From an uncultured Desulfuromonadales bacterium (lineage in GTDB: Bacteria; Desulfobacterota; Desulfuromonadia; Geobacterales; CAIOGM01), in the NCBI GenBank assembly GCA_903929485.1, contig CAIYUY010000258.1, positions 1-49,364 on the forward strand: DNA of 49,364 bases, given 5' to 3'. This document shows, piece after piece, positions 34,879 to 44,628 of this stretch. Under the pieces are notes generated by a model that was not told the DNA's origin, did no database searches, and saw nothing but the letters and a program-made list of their open reading frames with translations. Numbering within the stretch: position 1 is the first letter of the stretch; every line of letters starts with the position of its first letter. The position numbers were made by a program, and so were the translations under genes.

Positions 34879-36150
34879 TCACGGCTCCCGTCCCGCCGCT
34901 ATCAGCTCCTGCCATTCAGTGAAAATCCGCCCGAACGTCTGCCCCACATTACCATAAGCCTGCTCCGCCGCCGCATCAAACGAAGAGCCTTCTCCCAAGG
35001 CAGTCAGGAGCTCTTTCATCGTGTGCCACCCATAGGCCGTTATCATGTACTTCACCAGTGAATAGCTCTGCTGGTACGCCAGGTAAACATTCTTCCCCTG
35101 TAACGAGGTGAACGAACCGACCAAGCCGGCCAGGGGAAGTAATCTCTTTTTAAGAGCCGCCTGGTGCAACTCCGTCAGAGGCGGATCAAACTCCTTCCTC
35201 CCCTCGTTCTCCGCCAGCCCTTCATTAAGCCACACAGGACAGTTCCCCTTGGTCAGCTCCCGAACGAGCACATGGGTATATTCGTGAAAGAGAACGGCGC
35301 GCACCTGGGGTGGAACCTCGGTCATCCCTCCGATAGGAAGCCGGATCTTGCCGTCATACTGCCCGCCGGACCACTCGGGCGACCCGGTGACCTCGTGATA
35401 ATCCTTACCGGCGTAGACGATTACCGGCACCCGGCTCTCGGGATAGGTACCGCCGAAATCACGTCCTACTTGGTTATAGGCGTCTCCCAGCACATCGAGG
35501 ACTTTGTCCGCCACTTCCGACTTGATCCCGGAATCATAGGAAAGGATGAAGCGAGAACTCTGCCCCTTCCCCATGCCGGCGTCCACCGTCAGTTCCCGTT
35601 TTGCCTTGGCCAGCAGGTTCTGAATGGTCATGTTTCCGGGTTCTTTTTCCGCGGCTAGCTCCCAGAGCGCCACCGCCTGGCGGATATCTTCGGTATCGTA
35701 GTAGACCTTCCCCAGGAGAAACAGGACATCAATGGAATCGCCACCGATGTTACGGGCCTTTTCCAGCTCGGTTCCGGCCAGGTCGTACTGCTTGAGCAGA
35801 TAGGCTGCGTTACCTCTAAGTAAGGCTGCCTGGGGATCGTCTGAAAAAAGCTCCTCGGCATATTCAAACTGGGCAGCGGCCTCTTCGTACCGTTTCTGCT
35901 TGAGAAACTCGACGCCGGCCATCAGGAGCGCCGACTCCAGGTTCTTTTTGCACACGGGATTATAGGGATTGGCAAGATACTGCTGCCGGAGTTGCTCCAG
36001 GGTTGGTTGAGCAGCCGTCTGGTGAGGGGAAGTATCGTTCTGTCCGGCGGCGGGCGTTTTTTCGGCAAAAGCCGGAGTGGGGCCACCGGAAAGGAGTTGC
36101 ATCGTAACGGCAAAACAGACAACAGAAAAGAGCGCGCCTAATCCGACCAT
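34879..36150 (-). CDS. Secreted gluzincin (peptidase MA-like) metallopeptidase with TPR repeats
   Basis: 423-aa exported protein. The N-terminal hydrophobic segment (LFSVVCFAVTMQLLSGG) is a signal peptide or anchor. About residues 70-190 carry three TPR-like repeats (FLKQKRYEEAAAQFEYAEEL, ALLRGNAAYLLKQYDLAG, LFLLGKVYYDTEDIRQAVAL). The peptidase domain follows with zinc motif HEYTH and the downstream NEGLAE, whose Glu is the third ligand in gluzincins. Active site complete. It should act in the periplasm; the substrate is unknown. The 56-bp gap from the upstream MFS gene is compatible with an operon. Confidence 0.88.
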   Translation of the reverse strand: MVGLGALFSVVCFAVTMQLLSGGPTPAFAEKTPAAGQNDTSPHQTAAQPTLEQLRQQYLANPYNPVCKKNLESALLMAGVEFLKQKRYEEAAAQFEYAEELFSDDPQAALLRGNAAYLLKQYDLAGTELEKARNIGGDSIDVLFLLGKVYYDTEDIRQAVALWELAAEKEPGNMTIQNLLAKAKRELTVDAGMGKGQSSRFILSYDSGIKSEVADKVLDVLGDAYNQVGRDFGGTYPESRVPVIVYAGKDYHEVTGSPEWSGGQYDGKIRLPIGGMTEVPPQVRAVLFHEYTHVLVRELTKGNCPVWLNEGLAENEGRKEFDPPLTELHQAALKKRLLPLAGLVGSFTSLQGKNVYLAYQQSYSLVKYMITAYGWHTMKELLTALGEGSSFDAAAEQAYGNVGQTFGRIFTEWQELIAAGREP

Positions 36151-36206
36151 GGAATTTCACCCCACGGTGGCATCGCCACCGCAACCTTTTAGAAAGTTAT
36201 AGTTAA

Positions 36207-37445
36207 TTACTCCGACAGCAACTTGTCACGGCAGGCCAGTTGCGGAAAGAGAGACCGCCATAGGCCAACGACCAGCAACGTTCCCACCCCCCCGATAATG
36301 GTGGCCGGCACGACTCCAAACCAAGCAGCGGTAACCCCTGACTCGAATTCTCCCAGTTGGTTCGATGCACCGATGAACATTGAGTTGACGGCGCTGACGC
36401 GACCACGCATCTCATCGGGAGTTTCAAGCTGTACCAGCGCCGAGCGAATAACCACGCTAATCATGTCGGCCCCCCCCAGGAGAACAAGCGTCAGAAATGA
36501 CACCATCAAGGAGGTGGAGACGGCAAAGATAATGGTGGCGATGCCAAACAGCGCCACTGAGGCAAACATCACGGCGCCGACCCTCCGCCGGAGCGGATGC
36601 CGTACCAGCCAGAGCGAGGCAAGAAAGGCCCCAACCGCCGGCGCCGCCCGGAGCAAACCGAGACCACGGGGTGAAGCAAACAGAATATCCCTGGCATAGA
36701 TCGGCAGTAAAGCTGTTGCCCCGCCCAGCAGCACGGCAAAGAGATCCAGTGAGATGGCGCCCAGCAGCACTGGCCGATGGCGAATAAAAGAGATGCCGGC
36801 AAAAAGCGTCCGGATGCTGACCGGTTCGCGACTGGGCACGGAGTGGCTGATCCGGATGCGAGCTATCACGAGGACCGACAGCAAAAACATGAGACAGCCG
36901 GCGCCGTACACGACGGCCGGTCCCATGACGTACATAAAACCTCCCAGCATGGGGCCGATGATAATCGATCCCTGACTAACCGAGGCATTGACCGCCATCG
37001 CCCTGGGGAGATCTTCGCGCCTGACCAGTGAAGGGAGCAGTGTCTGCATTGTCGTGAATTCGAACGCGCGGGCAGTACCGATAACAAAAACCAGCGCAAA
37101 GATGTTCTCACGGTTAATCCACTCTCCCCCTGTGGCGACGGCCAAAACCAGCAAGGCCGCCATTTCACTCAATTGGGCGCAGCAAACCAGCATGCGGCGG
37201 TTATATCGATCCGCGGCATGGCCGACAACCAGCACCAGCAGGGCCGAAGGGATGAACTGCACCAAACCGACCAGACCAAGATCAAGCGGCCGCTGAGTCA
37301 GCTCATAAACCTGCCAGCCAACAGCCACTCCCGCCATCTGATAGCCGATGATGGCGGCGGAACGGGCAACCAGGTACCACAAAAATGACTTCCGCTGCCG
37401 CGGAACAGGCGCTGCGGCTCTCCCGTCTTGTATCAACTTCAGCAT
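36207..37445 (-). CDS. MFS transporter (EntS/MFS_3-like exporter)
   Basis: 412-aa integral membrane protein with about 12 helices. The loop between helices 2 and 3 reads GHAADRYNRRMLVCCAQL, the classic MFS motif A (G...DR..RR). The N-terminus FLWYLVARSAAIIGYQMAGV and RALVQLETPDEMRGRVSAVN-like segments near helix 10 resemble the enterobactin-exporter branch (EntS, MFS_3). Export of a siderophore or small molecule across the inner membrane is plausible, but the substrate is unknown. It lies upstream of the metallopeptidase on the same strand. Confidence 0.88.
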   Translation of the reverse strand: MLKLIQDGRAAAPVPRQRKSFLWYLVARSAAIIGYQMAGVAVGWQVYELTQRPLDLGLVGLVQFIPSALLVLVVGHAADRYNRRMLVCCAQLSEMAALLVLAVATGGEWINRENIFALVFVIGTARAFEFTTMQTLLPSLVRREDLPRAMAVNASVSQGSIIIGPMLGGFMYVMGPAVVYGAGCLMFLLSVLVIARIRISHSVPSREPVSIRTLFAGISFIRHRPVLLGAISLDLFAVLLGGATALLPIYARDILFASPRGLGLLRAAPAVGAFLASLWLVRHPLRRRVGAVMFASVALFGIATIIFAVSTSLMVSFLTLVLLGGADMISVVIRSALVQLETPDEMRGRVSAVNSMFIGASNQLGEFESGVTAAWFGVVPATIIGGVGTLLVVGLWRSLFPQLACRDKLLSE

Positions 37446-37797
37446 CTAGGATCATCTCTCTTAAAACATCTCCGCCCAGTGTGACTACGAACAGTCGGCA
37501 CCTCTGCAGGAGCAGACGGCAACCGACGGTAAATGGTTACAAAAAAACCGGGCGGACGTTCATCTGCGGTTTACGGACTTTTTGCCATGATTCGGCCAAT
37601 AGCCGAATTCGGAGAAATTAATGCCTGTTCGACTTCCTTCTTCAACTGGATTTCAATCCGTCACCTCTTAAAGATAAGAGCTCCCCACCGCCCGGAGAGT
37701 AGACGACGTTGAGATGATTTGCAAAGAGAATAGCGAAAAAAACTTTTTTGTCGCAACCTCGTGGTATCATCCCCAAAAAACAAAAAGGGATTCACCC
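37446..37797. other. Divergent promoter region between the MFS gene and recCBD
   Basis: About 350 bp with no credible gene. It contains one clean inverted repeat: ATTCGGC (37590-37596), CAATA, GCCGAAT (37602-37608), which may be an operator. AAAAAGGGA lies just before the recC ATG. I see no SOS box. Confidence 0.55.
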
Positions 37798-40700
37798 ATG
37801 CCCCTGAACATCTATACCAGCAACCGGATGGAAAGCCTGGTGGAAGCCCTGGCCGGCGTCGTGGCCACCCCCCTCGCCTCCCCCTTTACCCCCGAACTGA
37901 TCGTCGTTCAGAGCAAGGGGATGCAGCGTTGGTTGGCCATGGAACTGGCCCGCCGCAACGGGGTATGGGCCAACTGCGTCTGCCCGTTCCCCAACGCCCT
38001 GGTCTGGCGCCTGTTTCGAGAGAGCCTCCCCAAACTGCCGGAGACATCGGCGTACGATCCCCAAGTCCTGACCTGGAAACTCATGGGACTGCTCCCCGGG
38101 TTCCTGGAGCGGGAAGAGTTCATCCCGCTACGCCACTACCTGGCAGACGACCGGGACGGGCTCAAGCTCTTCCAGCTTGCGGCAAAGATCGCCGACACCC
38201 TGGACCAGTACACCCTGTTTCGCCCCGAGCTCCTCCTGGCATGGGAAACGACCCAGGCCACGGGGGAAGACGCCGGCTGGCAGTCGATCCTCTGGCGAGA
38301 GCTGGCAGCCTCGGACGACGGTCGACACCGCGGCCGACTGAAAGAGGAGTTCCGCCGCCGGATCATGAGCGGCGGAGCGGTCGGCACCGGGATGCCGGAG
38401 AGGATCACCCTGTTCGGCATCTCCTACCTCCCCCAGTACCATCTGGAGATCCTGACCATGGTCTCTCGGGTTACGGCGGTCAACCTGTTCCTCCTGAGCC
38501 CGACCCGCGAGTACTGGTCGGACATCGTTTCAGGGAAAGCACTGGCCCGCCGGACCCCGGAGGAGCGCGCCTGCCGGATGGAGGGGAATCCCCTCCTGGC
38601 CTCCCTGGGGAAGCTGGGTCGGGACTTTTCCGACCTGGTCATTGAGGCCGGCGACGTCGCCGCGCTCCAGAATGAGCTCTACACCGAACCGGCCACGACA
38701 ACGCTTCTCGGCGCCCTTCAGTCGGATATCCTCAACTTGAGGGGCGCCGGGGAGCAGGAACAGCGGCTCATAGCCCCTGTTGATCTTTCGGTGCAAATTC
38801 ACTCCTGCCACAGCCCCTTGCGTGAAATCCAGGTTCTCCACGATAACCTCCTTCTCCTTTTGGATACGCAAGATGGGTTGGCGCCCCTTGACATCGTGGT
38901 GATGACTCCCGACATCGAAACCTACGCCCCCTACATCGTCACAGTATTCGAGGGGCGCCAGGATTCTCCCATCAAAATCCCCTACGCCATAGCCGACCGG
39001 AATCTTGCCAGTGAAGGAGAAATCGCCGCGCTCCTCCTGAAGCTCCTGGAAATCCCCGGCAGCCGCTGCACCGTTCCCCAGTTACTGGATATCCTGGAAA
39101 CGCCGCCGGTTCGCCGCCGGTTCGATCTGAGCGATACCGATCTGGAAACCATCCGCGGCTGGCTCAAGGAGACCCGGGTTAGATGGGGTCTGGACGAAAA
39201 AGATCGGGAACGGCTGGGGCTCCCCGGCTACCGGGATCACTCCTGGCGAGCGGGGATCGACCGACTTCTGCTGGGGTATGCCCTTCCCGAAACCGGCAAG
39301 CAACTGTTTCACGACATGCTCCCCTATGACGAGATGGAGGGGGCGGACACGCTCTCCCTGGGGAAGCTGTTGGAGTTCATGGGCAAAATAGGGAAGCTCG
39401 CCACCGGCCTGACCCCTCCCCGCTCCCTGAGCGGCTGGGGCGAAACTCTCCGGATGCTGCTGGAAGAGTTTATCCTGGCGGACGACGCTTCGGCCCGGGA
39501 ACGGGCGGCCATCACCGACGTGATTTCCGAACTGGAAAAGCTGCGGGAGTCCGCCGACTTCACCGGGGATCCGACCCTGGGGGTCATCCGCTCGTGGCTC
39601 ACCGCGCGACTCTCCCAGGAAGAAAAAGGGTTCGGCTTCCTCACCGGCGGGGTCACCTTCTGCGCCATGCTCCCCATGAGGAGCATCCCCTTCCGAGTTG
39701 TGGCCCTTATCGGCATGAACGACGGCGCCTTTCCCCGGCAAAACCGTCCCCCGAGCTTCGACCTGATCACCCAAAAACCCCGCCGGGGCGATCGCTCTCT
39801 GCGCGACGAGGACCGTTACCTCTTCCTGGAGGCAATCCTCTCCGCCCGCACGACACTGTATCTGAGCTATGTGGGACAGAGCATCAAAGACAACAGCGAG
39901 CTGCCGCCATCGGTCCTGGTGAGCGAGTTCCTGGACGCCATAACCCGGGGATTCACGACGGCGGCGGGGAACTCTCCCGCACAGCAGCTCGTTACGCAAC
40001 ACCGGCTTCAGGCGTTCAGCCAGGAGTACTTCACCGCCGGCTCTCCCCTCTTCAGCTATTCCAGCGAGAATTGCGCCGCATTGCTGGAACGGCGCATGAA
40101 CCCCTGGCGCCCTTCGGAACTGTTCACCACCCCGTTACAAAAGCCCCCGGAGGAATGGCGCGAGCTCCCCCTTCCCAGGCTGCTCCGCTTCTTCGACAAC
40201 CCTGCAAAATTTTTTCTGGAACAGCGTCTGAAACTTCGCCTGGAAGAGGCCGCCGGCCCTCTGGAGGAGCGGGAGCCCTTTACGGTGGAAGGGCTGGAAG
40301 CTTACGGCCTGAACCAGGAGCTTCTGGAGCGGTGCATGGCCGGCGAAGATCCGGAGGAGTTATTCCCCATGGTCCGCTGCCGGGGAATCCTCCCGCCGGC
40401 GCACCATGGGGAGGCGCTCTTTGCCGCGGCAGTCACGGAAGTCACCGCCTTTGCCGAAACTCTGCGGCAGAAAATCGGTAACGGATCCCCCCTCCCCTCC
40501 ATCTCCATCCAGGAGGAGTTGCGGGGGTTCCGGGTGACCGGGAGCCTGGAGCAAATCTGGCCCCAGCGAATGGTCCGATACCGCTGCGCAACCCTGAAAG
40601 CCAAGGATCAGCTACGGGCCTGGATCGAGCACCTGTTCCTCAACCTGGTACAGCCAAAGGGGTATCCCCGGGAAACGGTACTCTTCATGAAAAAAGGGGG

Positions 40701-40998
40701 ACCAACCTTTCGCCCGGTGGACAATGCCGCCGAACTGTTGGCCGGAATTCTCGCCCTCTATGAAAAAGGGCTGTACAAACCGCTCCGCTTCTTCCCCACC
40801 TCGGCCCTGGCATATGCCCACAAACAGGAGTGGAACCTGGGAAAAGCCAGGAGCGCTTGGGAAGATGGGTACAACTTCCCCGGTGAAGGGAATGACCCCC
40901 ACTTCCAGCTCTGCTTCGGCCAGGTCGACCCGTTCACCCCGGAATTTGAAGAGATCGCCCGAACCCTGCTGGAGCCGATGCTCCGGCACCAGGTATGA
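37798..40998 (+). CDS. recC: Exodeoxyribonuclease V subunit gamma (RecC)
   Basis: 1066-aa RecC, the Chi-recognition subunit of RecBCD. The N-terminus LNIYTSNRMESLVEALAGVV and LIVVQSKGMQRWLAMELARR are hallmark RecC motifs; IPYAIADRNLASEG, VTFCAMLPMRSIPFRVVALI, GMNDGAFPRQNRPPSFDL and RGDRSLRDEDRYLFLEAIL follow. The C-terminal part contains the degenerate nuclease fold. I chose ATG 37798 because an AAGGGA site precedes it and family proteins start at this point. It is the first gene of a recC-recB-recD operon, 9 nt before recB. Confidence 0.95.
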   Translation: MPLNIYTSNRMESLVEALAGVVATPLASPFTPELIVVQSKGMQRWLAMELARRNGVWANCVCPFPNALVWRLFRESLPKLPETSAYDPQVLTWKLMGLLPGFLEREEFIPLRHYLADDRDGLKLFQLAAKIADTLDQYTLFRPELLLAWETTQATGEDAGWQSILWRELAASDDGRHRGRLKEEFRRRIMSGGAVGTGMPERITLFGISYLPQYHLEILTMVSRVTAVNLFLLSPTREYWSDIVSGKALARRTPEERACRMEGNPLLASLGKLGRDFSDLVIEAGDVAALQNELYTEPATTTLLGALQSDILNLRGAGEQEQRLIAPVDLSVQIHSCHSPLREIQVLHDNLLLLLDTQDGLAPLDIVVMTPDIETYAPYIVTVFEGRQDSPIKIPYAIADRNLASEGEIAALLLKLLEIPGSRCTVPQLLDILETPPVRRRFDLSDTDLETIRGWLKETRVRWGLDEKDRERLGLPGYRDHSWRAGIDRLLLGYALPETGKQLFHDMLPYDEMEGADTLSLGKLLEFMGKIGKLATGLTPPRSLSGWGETLRMLLEEFILADDASARERAAITDVISELEKLRESADFTGDPTLGVIRSWLTARLSQEEKGFGFLTGGVTFCAMLPMRSIPFRVVALIGMNDGAFPRQNRPPSFDLITQKPRRGDRSLRDEDRYLFLEAILSARTTLYLSYVGQSIKDNSELPPSVLVSEFLDAITRGFTTAAGNSPAQQLVTQHRLQAFSQEYFTAGSPLFSYSSENCAALLERRMNPWRPSELFTTPLQKPPEEWRELPLPRLLRFFDNPAKFFLEQRLKLRLEEAAGPLEEREPFTVEGLEAYGLNQELLERCMAGEDPEELFPMVRCRGILPPAHHGEALFAAAVTEVTAFAETLRQKIGNGSPLPSISIQEELRGFRVTGSLEQIWPQRMVRYRCATLKAKDQLRAWIEHLFLNLVQPKGYPRETVLFMKKGGPTFRPVDNAAELLAGILALYEKGLYKPLRFFPTSALAYAHKQEWNLGKARSAWEDGYNFPGEGNDPHFQLCFGQVDPFTPEFEEIARTLLEPMLRHQV

Positions 40999-41007
40999 GG
41001 AGCCGCC

Positions 41008-44000
41008 ATGAATGAACTGGATCATATCCAGGTGGAACTCGCCGGACGCAACCTCATCGAAGCCAGCGCCGGTACGGGCAAGACCTACGCCATCGCCTCT
41101 CTTTACCTTCGCCTGCTGATGGAGAAAGAGCTTACGCCGGAACAGATCCTTGTGGTGACCTATACCGAGGCGGCCACCAAGGAGCTGCGGGGACGTATCC
41201 GGAACCGGATCAGGGAGGCGTTGGCGCTCTTTTCCGGGGGAACCACAACGGACCCCCTTCTCACGTCTCTGGCGGCCAACAGCAACGGCAAAGGGCCGAC
41301 CAGGGAACAGGCACGGGAGCGGCTGAGTCGAGCGCTCACGGCCTTTGATACCGCCTCTATTTTCACCATCCACGGCTTCTGCCTCCGGGCTCTGAAAGAA
41401 AACGCCTTCGAGAGCGGCTCTCTCTACGACACCGAACTTGTCACCGATCAGAGTGTGCTCCTGCGGGAGATCGCCGACGACTTCTGGCGGATCCGCTTCT
41501 TTGCCCGTCCGGCTCCCCTCCTGGGGTACGCCCTCCGCCGGAAATTCTCGGCCTCCTTTTTTCTGGAGTTTCTTTCGGGAATGCTGGGGAACCCAAAGCT
41601 GAAAATAGTCCCCAACTACAGCCAGGACGACATCGCCGCAATGGAGGCCGGCTGCGAAACCGCCTTCCAGTCGGTGCGCTTGGAGTGGCGGCAACAGCGG
41701 CAGCAGATCATCCTCCTCCTCCAAAACGACAAGGGACTCAGCCGGGGCCCCTACAAAATCGACCTCCTCCCCGGACTGCTGGCGGAACTGGACAGCTTCA
41801 CCACCGGCAACAACCCCTTCGACCTGGGAGCCGGATTCGCCAAGGTCACCGCCTCCGGCATCGCCCAGGGAACAAAACCCACCGGGACAGCTCCGGATCA
41901 TCCGTTCTTCCACTCATGCGAAGCATTGCAGCGCCGGGTAGAGGAGCGTTTTCTCGCCCTGCAGTGGGAACTCATCGTCTTCGCCCGGGATCGGCTCAAG
42001 GCCCGGAAAAAGGAGACGAACATCCGCTTCTTTGACGACCTTCTCAACGACCTCTACGGGGCGTTGTGCGGAGAGAGCGGCGGCGCCCTGGCCAGCCGAC
42101 TGTCGGAAAAGTACCGGGCCGCCCTCATCGATGAATTCCAGGATACCGATCCGGTGCAGTATGACATCTTCCGCCGGATCTATGATAACCCGGACTCTCC
42201 CCTGTTCCTCATCGGCGACCCCAAGCAAGCCATCTACAGCTTCCGGGGGGCGGACATCTTCGCCTACCTGGAGGCAGCAGCGGACGTGGCCGGTGAAAAC
42301 CGTTTCACTCTCACGGGCAACTGGCGCTCTACCCCCCGGCTCCTGACGGCTCTGAACATGCTGTTTGCCCACGAGGGGCGCCCCTTCGTGTTCGACGCCC
42401 TCGCCTACCACCCCGTCACTCCCGGCCCCACGAAAGCCGGGAAAGAGCTCACCCTTACGGGGAGCGACGACGCCCCCCTGCAGCTCTGGTACCTCCCCCC
42501 CGACCAGGAGGGGAAGACCCTTTCCGTGGGGAAGGCTAACGACGCCGTGGTAGCCGGCGTCGCGGGGGAAATAGCCCGGCTGCTGCGACAGGGGGAAAGG
42601 GGAGAAGCGCTGGTGGGAGAGCGCCCCCTCCTCCCCGAAGACATCGCTGTCATCGTCCGATCCCACCGCCAGGCCGGCGCCATTCAGGGCGCCCTGAAAA
42701 GCCTCATGATCCCCAGCGTCATGCGCAGCGACCTTTCCATCTTCGCCACCGAAGAGGCCCGGGAGCTCTGCACCCTCTTGAGCGCCCTGGTATATCCGGG
42801 CAGCGAGCCCAGGGTTCGGGCGGCGCTGGTGACCTCCATCCTCGGCCGCTCGGGGACGGATCTGGCCGAGCTGAACGAGAATGAATCGGCGTGGGAGAAC
42901 TGCCTGGAGCAGTTCCGCGATTACCATCAGAGCTGGCTGGATAAGGGATTTATGGTCATGTCCCAATCCCTCCTTTCCCGGGAAGGGGTGCGGGGACGGT
43001 TGCTCCGGCGTCCCGACGGCGAGCGCCGCTTGACCAACCTGCTCCACTGCCTGGAGATCATCCACCAGGCGACTCACGACCGGAGGCTCGGCATGGAAGG
43101 GCTCATTACCTGGTTCGGCGAACGGGTGAGCGGCGGCGAAGCGGGTGAAGAGTACCAGATCCGCCTGGAAACCGACGCCAAGCTGGTGAAGATCGTCACG
43201 GTCCATGTGAGCAAGGGGCTGGAATACCCCATCGTCTTCTGCCCTTTCATGTGGGGTGGGCTCAGGGGAAACGACCGGGTGATAACCTTTCACGACTCCT
43301 TCTCCATGATGAAGGATTTCGGCTCCCCGGGGTACGAGCGACACCGGCTTCTGGCCCAAAAGGAGTCCCTGGCTGAAAGCCTCCGGCTCCTCTACGTGGC
43401 TCTCACCCGAGCGAAGTACCGTTGCTACCTCTCCGCCGGGAAAGTTCACGATTCCAGCGAAAAAAACCGCCCCGAGACCTCCCCGCTGGCCTATCTTCTC
43501 CATGGGACGGAAGAGACCAAAACCGCCGCCGACCTGGTCACCCAACTGGCGGCTCAGGTAAGCATCATCCCTCGACAGGAGATGGAACAACAGCTGGAAG
43601 AGCTGGCGGAGAGGAGCGGCGGGACCATTGCCGCCAACCGGATGCCCGACCCGGCCGGAGCCCCTCCCTATCTCCCGAATGCCGCTTATACCGGGCCGCC
43701 GGCCATGAAAGAGTTTACCGGGACCATCGCCACCGACTGGCGGGTAACCAGTTTCACCTCCTTTGCCACGCACCAGAGCCCGGCGGCGGAGGAGCCGGAC
43801 CGGGATGACACCGGCTCGACCCCGGCGGTTCCACTACCCGGCGAAGCCCCCCCCGGAAAGAGCATCTACACCTTCCCCCGGGGGGCGCAAGCGGGAATAT
43901 TCCTGCACGACCTTTTCGAGGATCTGGACTTTGCCGCCGGCTCTCCCGCCGCGATCCGCTCCCTGGTGGAGAAGGGGCTGGAGAGTCATGGCTACGACCC

Positions 44001-44628
44001 GGAATGGCTCCCCCATATCTGCGCCATGGTCACCAACGTCATCACGGTCCCCCTGGCCTCTCCGGAAGGACCCTTCACCCTGGCCGGTCTCCAACCGGGA
44101 AACTGGATCAAGGAGCTGGAATTCTTCTTCCCCCTGAAATTCATCACCTCCGACACCCTGCGCAACTGTTTGCGCAACCATGCCGGCGGCTATGACGCCA
44201 CGGAGCTGCACCGGGTGGCCACGGCCTTGAAATTCAAATCGGTGAGAGGGATGGTTCATGGATTCATGGATCTGGTGTTCACCCATAACGGTCGCTATTA
44301 CCTGCTGGACTGGAAATCAAACCACCTGGGGTACCAGAGCCGGGAGTATGGGCGGGATCTCCTGGGGAGCGCCATGTCCCGGCACCTTTACCCGCTGCAG
44401 TATCTCCTCTACACCGTGGCCCTTGACAGGTACCTGACCGGGCGTCTGCCGGGATACGACTACGACTCCCATTTCGGGGGGGTGCTCTACGTTTTTCTTC
44501 GGGGAGTCTCCGCCGACCAGGGAGAAGAGTTCGGCATTTTTCGGGATCTCCCCCCTCTGGCGCTAATACGGGAGTTAACTGAGTGTCTCCTTGAGACAGG
44601 GGGCGAGGGGTGTGACCATGGAAATTGA
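41008..44628 (+). CDS. recB: Exodeoxyribonuclease V subunit beta (RecB)
   Basis: 1206-aa helicase-nuclease. The Walker A motif ASAGTGKT is at residues 19-26, TYTEAATKELRGRIR is motif Ia, ALIDEFQDTDPVQYDIF is Walker B, GDPKQAIYSFRGADIF is motif III, VTVHVSKGLEYPIVF is motif V and LLYVALTRAKYR is motif VI. The C-terminal RecB nuclease domain has GFMDLVF and YYLLDWKSNHLG with the catalytic Asp and Lys. It unwinds and degrades duplex ends in recombinational repair. GAGGAG lies 5 nt before ATG 41008. Its end overlaps the recD start by 11 nt. Confidence 0.96.
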   Translation: MNELDHIQVELAGRNLIEASAGTGKTYAIASLYLRLLMEKELTPEQILVVTYTEAATKELRGRIRNRIREALALFSGGTTTDPLLTSLAANSNGKGPTREQARERLSRALTAFDTASIFTIHGFCLRALKENAFESGSLYDTELVTDQSVLLREIADDFWRIRFFARPAPLLGYALRRKFSASFFLEFLSGMLGNPKLKIVPNYSQDDIAAMEAGCETAFQSVRLEWRQQRQQIILLLQNDKGLSRGPYKIDLLPGLLAELDSFTTGNNPFDLGAGFAKVTASGIAQGTKPTGTAPDHPFFHSCEALQRRVEERFLALQWELIVFARDRLKARKKETNIRFFDDLLNDLYGALCGESGGALASRLSEKYRAALIDEFQDTDPVQYDIFRRIYDNPDSPLFLIGDPKQAIYSFRGADIFAYLEAAADVAGENRFTLTGNWRSTPRLLTALNMLFAHEGRPFVFDALAYHPVTPGPTKAGKELTLTGSDDAPLQLWYLPPDQEGKTLSVGKANDAVVAGVAGEIARLLRQGERGEALVGERPLLPEDIAVIVRSHRQAGAIQGALKSLMIPSVMRSDLSIFATEEARELCTLLSALVYPGSEPRVRAALVTSILGRSGTDLAELNENESAWENCLEQFRDYHQSWLDKGFMVMSQSLLSREGVRGRLLRRPDGERRLTNLLHCLEIIHQATHDRRLGMEGLITWFGERVSGGEAGEEYQIRLETDAKLVKIVTVHVSKGLEYPIVFCPFMWGGLRGNDRVITFHDSFSMMKDFGSPGYERHRLLAQKESLAESLRLLYVALTRAKYRCYLSAGKVHDSSEKNRPETSPLAYLLHGTEETKTAADLVTQLAAQVSIIPRQEMEQQLEELAERSGGTIAANRMPDPAGAPPYLPNAAYTGPPAMKEFTGTIATDWRVTSFTSFATHQSPAAEEPDRDDTGSTPAVPLPGEAPPGKSIYTFPRGAQAGIFLHDLFEDLDFAAGSPAAIRSLVEKGLESHGYDPEWLPHICAMVTNVITVPLASPEGPFTLAGLQPGNWIKELEFFFPLKFITSDTLRNCLRNHAGGYDATELHRVATALKFKSVRGMVHGFMDLVFTHNGRYYLLDWKSNHLGYQSREYGRDLLGSAMSRHLYPLQYLLYTVALDRYLTGRLPGYDYDSHFGGVLYVFLRGVSADQGEEFGIFRDLPPLALIRELTECLLETGGEGCDHGN